From the NCBI RefSeq assembly GCF_033242265.1, contig NZ_BTFW01000001.1, positions 2,221,001 to 2,285,000 on the forward strand: a DNA stretch of 64,000 nt, given 5' to 3'. Positions within the stretch are counted from its first letter, which is position 1. Every line of letters starts with the position of its first letter. Source of the stretch: Novosphingobium sp. IK01 (lineage in GTDB: Bacteria > Pseudomonadota > Alphaproteobacteria > Sphingomonadales > Sphingomonadaceae). Below are positions 64,000 to 64,000 of the stretch, piece by piece. A model generated the notes under the pieces. The model made no database searches, was not told the DNA's origin, and was given only the letters and a program-made list of their open reading frames with translations. Position numbers and translations under genes: made by a program.

Positions 64000-64000
64000 C

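Overview
The window is a gene-dense, high-GC chromosomal segment of core housekeeping genes. Gene content points to Alphaproteobacteria, most probably Sphingomonadales (Novosphingobium-like): a SciP-type DUF1153 regulator, HWE/HisKA_2 histidine kinases, Coq7 and SecB, a Tim44-like protein beside mltA and smr, the rpmH-rnpA-yidD-yidC-engB order, and short palindromic intergenic repeats of sphingomonad type. The genus is inferred from gene content and protein style; no database search was possible. I see no rRNA, tRNA, CRISPR array, prophage or complete insertion sequence.

Layout. 1-7.2 kb: the 3' end of a ferredoxin-reductase-like flavoprotein, malic enzyme (maeB), a serine-hydrolase-family lipoprotein lacking its catalytic residues, a small membrane protein, mnmA, and a two-gene unit ending in sciP. 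7.3-13.4 kb: an RND efflux adaptor and pump followed by a DUF445 membrane protein. 13.4-16.9 kb: an overlapping three-gene phosphorelay (CHASE3 kinase, single-domain receiver, receiver-HisKA_2 kinase) and a small HTH protein. 17-19.7 kb: an RhlE-type helicase divergent from a GDT1-family Mn2+ transporter gene that carries a recognisable yybP-ykoY manganese riboswitch.

19.8-27.6 kb is a leftward block: a secreted hypothetical protein, coq7, dsbB, ctpA, an EnvC-like LytM protein, rlmH, rsfS, nadD and proA. 27.7-36.2 kb holds rpoC and rpoB, also leftward, with a long rpoB leader. Next come a 170-bp palindromic MITE-like element and a diguanylate cyclase. rplJ and rplL then run rightward, so the usually contiguous rplJL-rpoBC block is split and its halves are divergent.

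39.6-47.3 kb: a ClC transporter, a MATE pump, groES-groEL with a CIRCE operator, an acetyltransferase and ftsH. 47.4-54.6 kb: smr, mltA and a Tim44-like gene leftward, then secB, murJ, trpS and a DUF4136 lipoprotein rightward. 54.7-64 kb: a CHASE3-HWE kinase, the rpmH-rnpA-yidD-yidC-engB cluster, a GST, dapE, a phytase-like secreted protein, rpmB, tadA and a terminal palindromic repeat.

Most genes serve translation, transcription, proteostasis, envelope biogenesis and signalling. The least ordinary items are the manganese riboswitch, the catalytically stripped serine hydrolase paired with a four-cysteine membrane protein, the divergent rpoBC/rplJL arrangement, and two genes ending in 14-bp tandem repeats that place stop codons in all frames.
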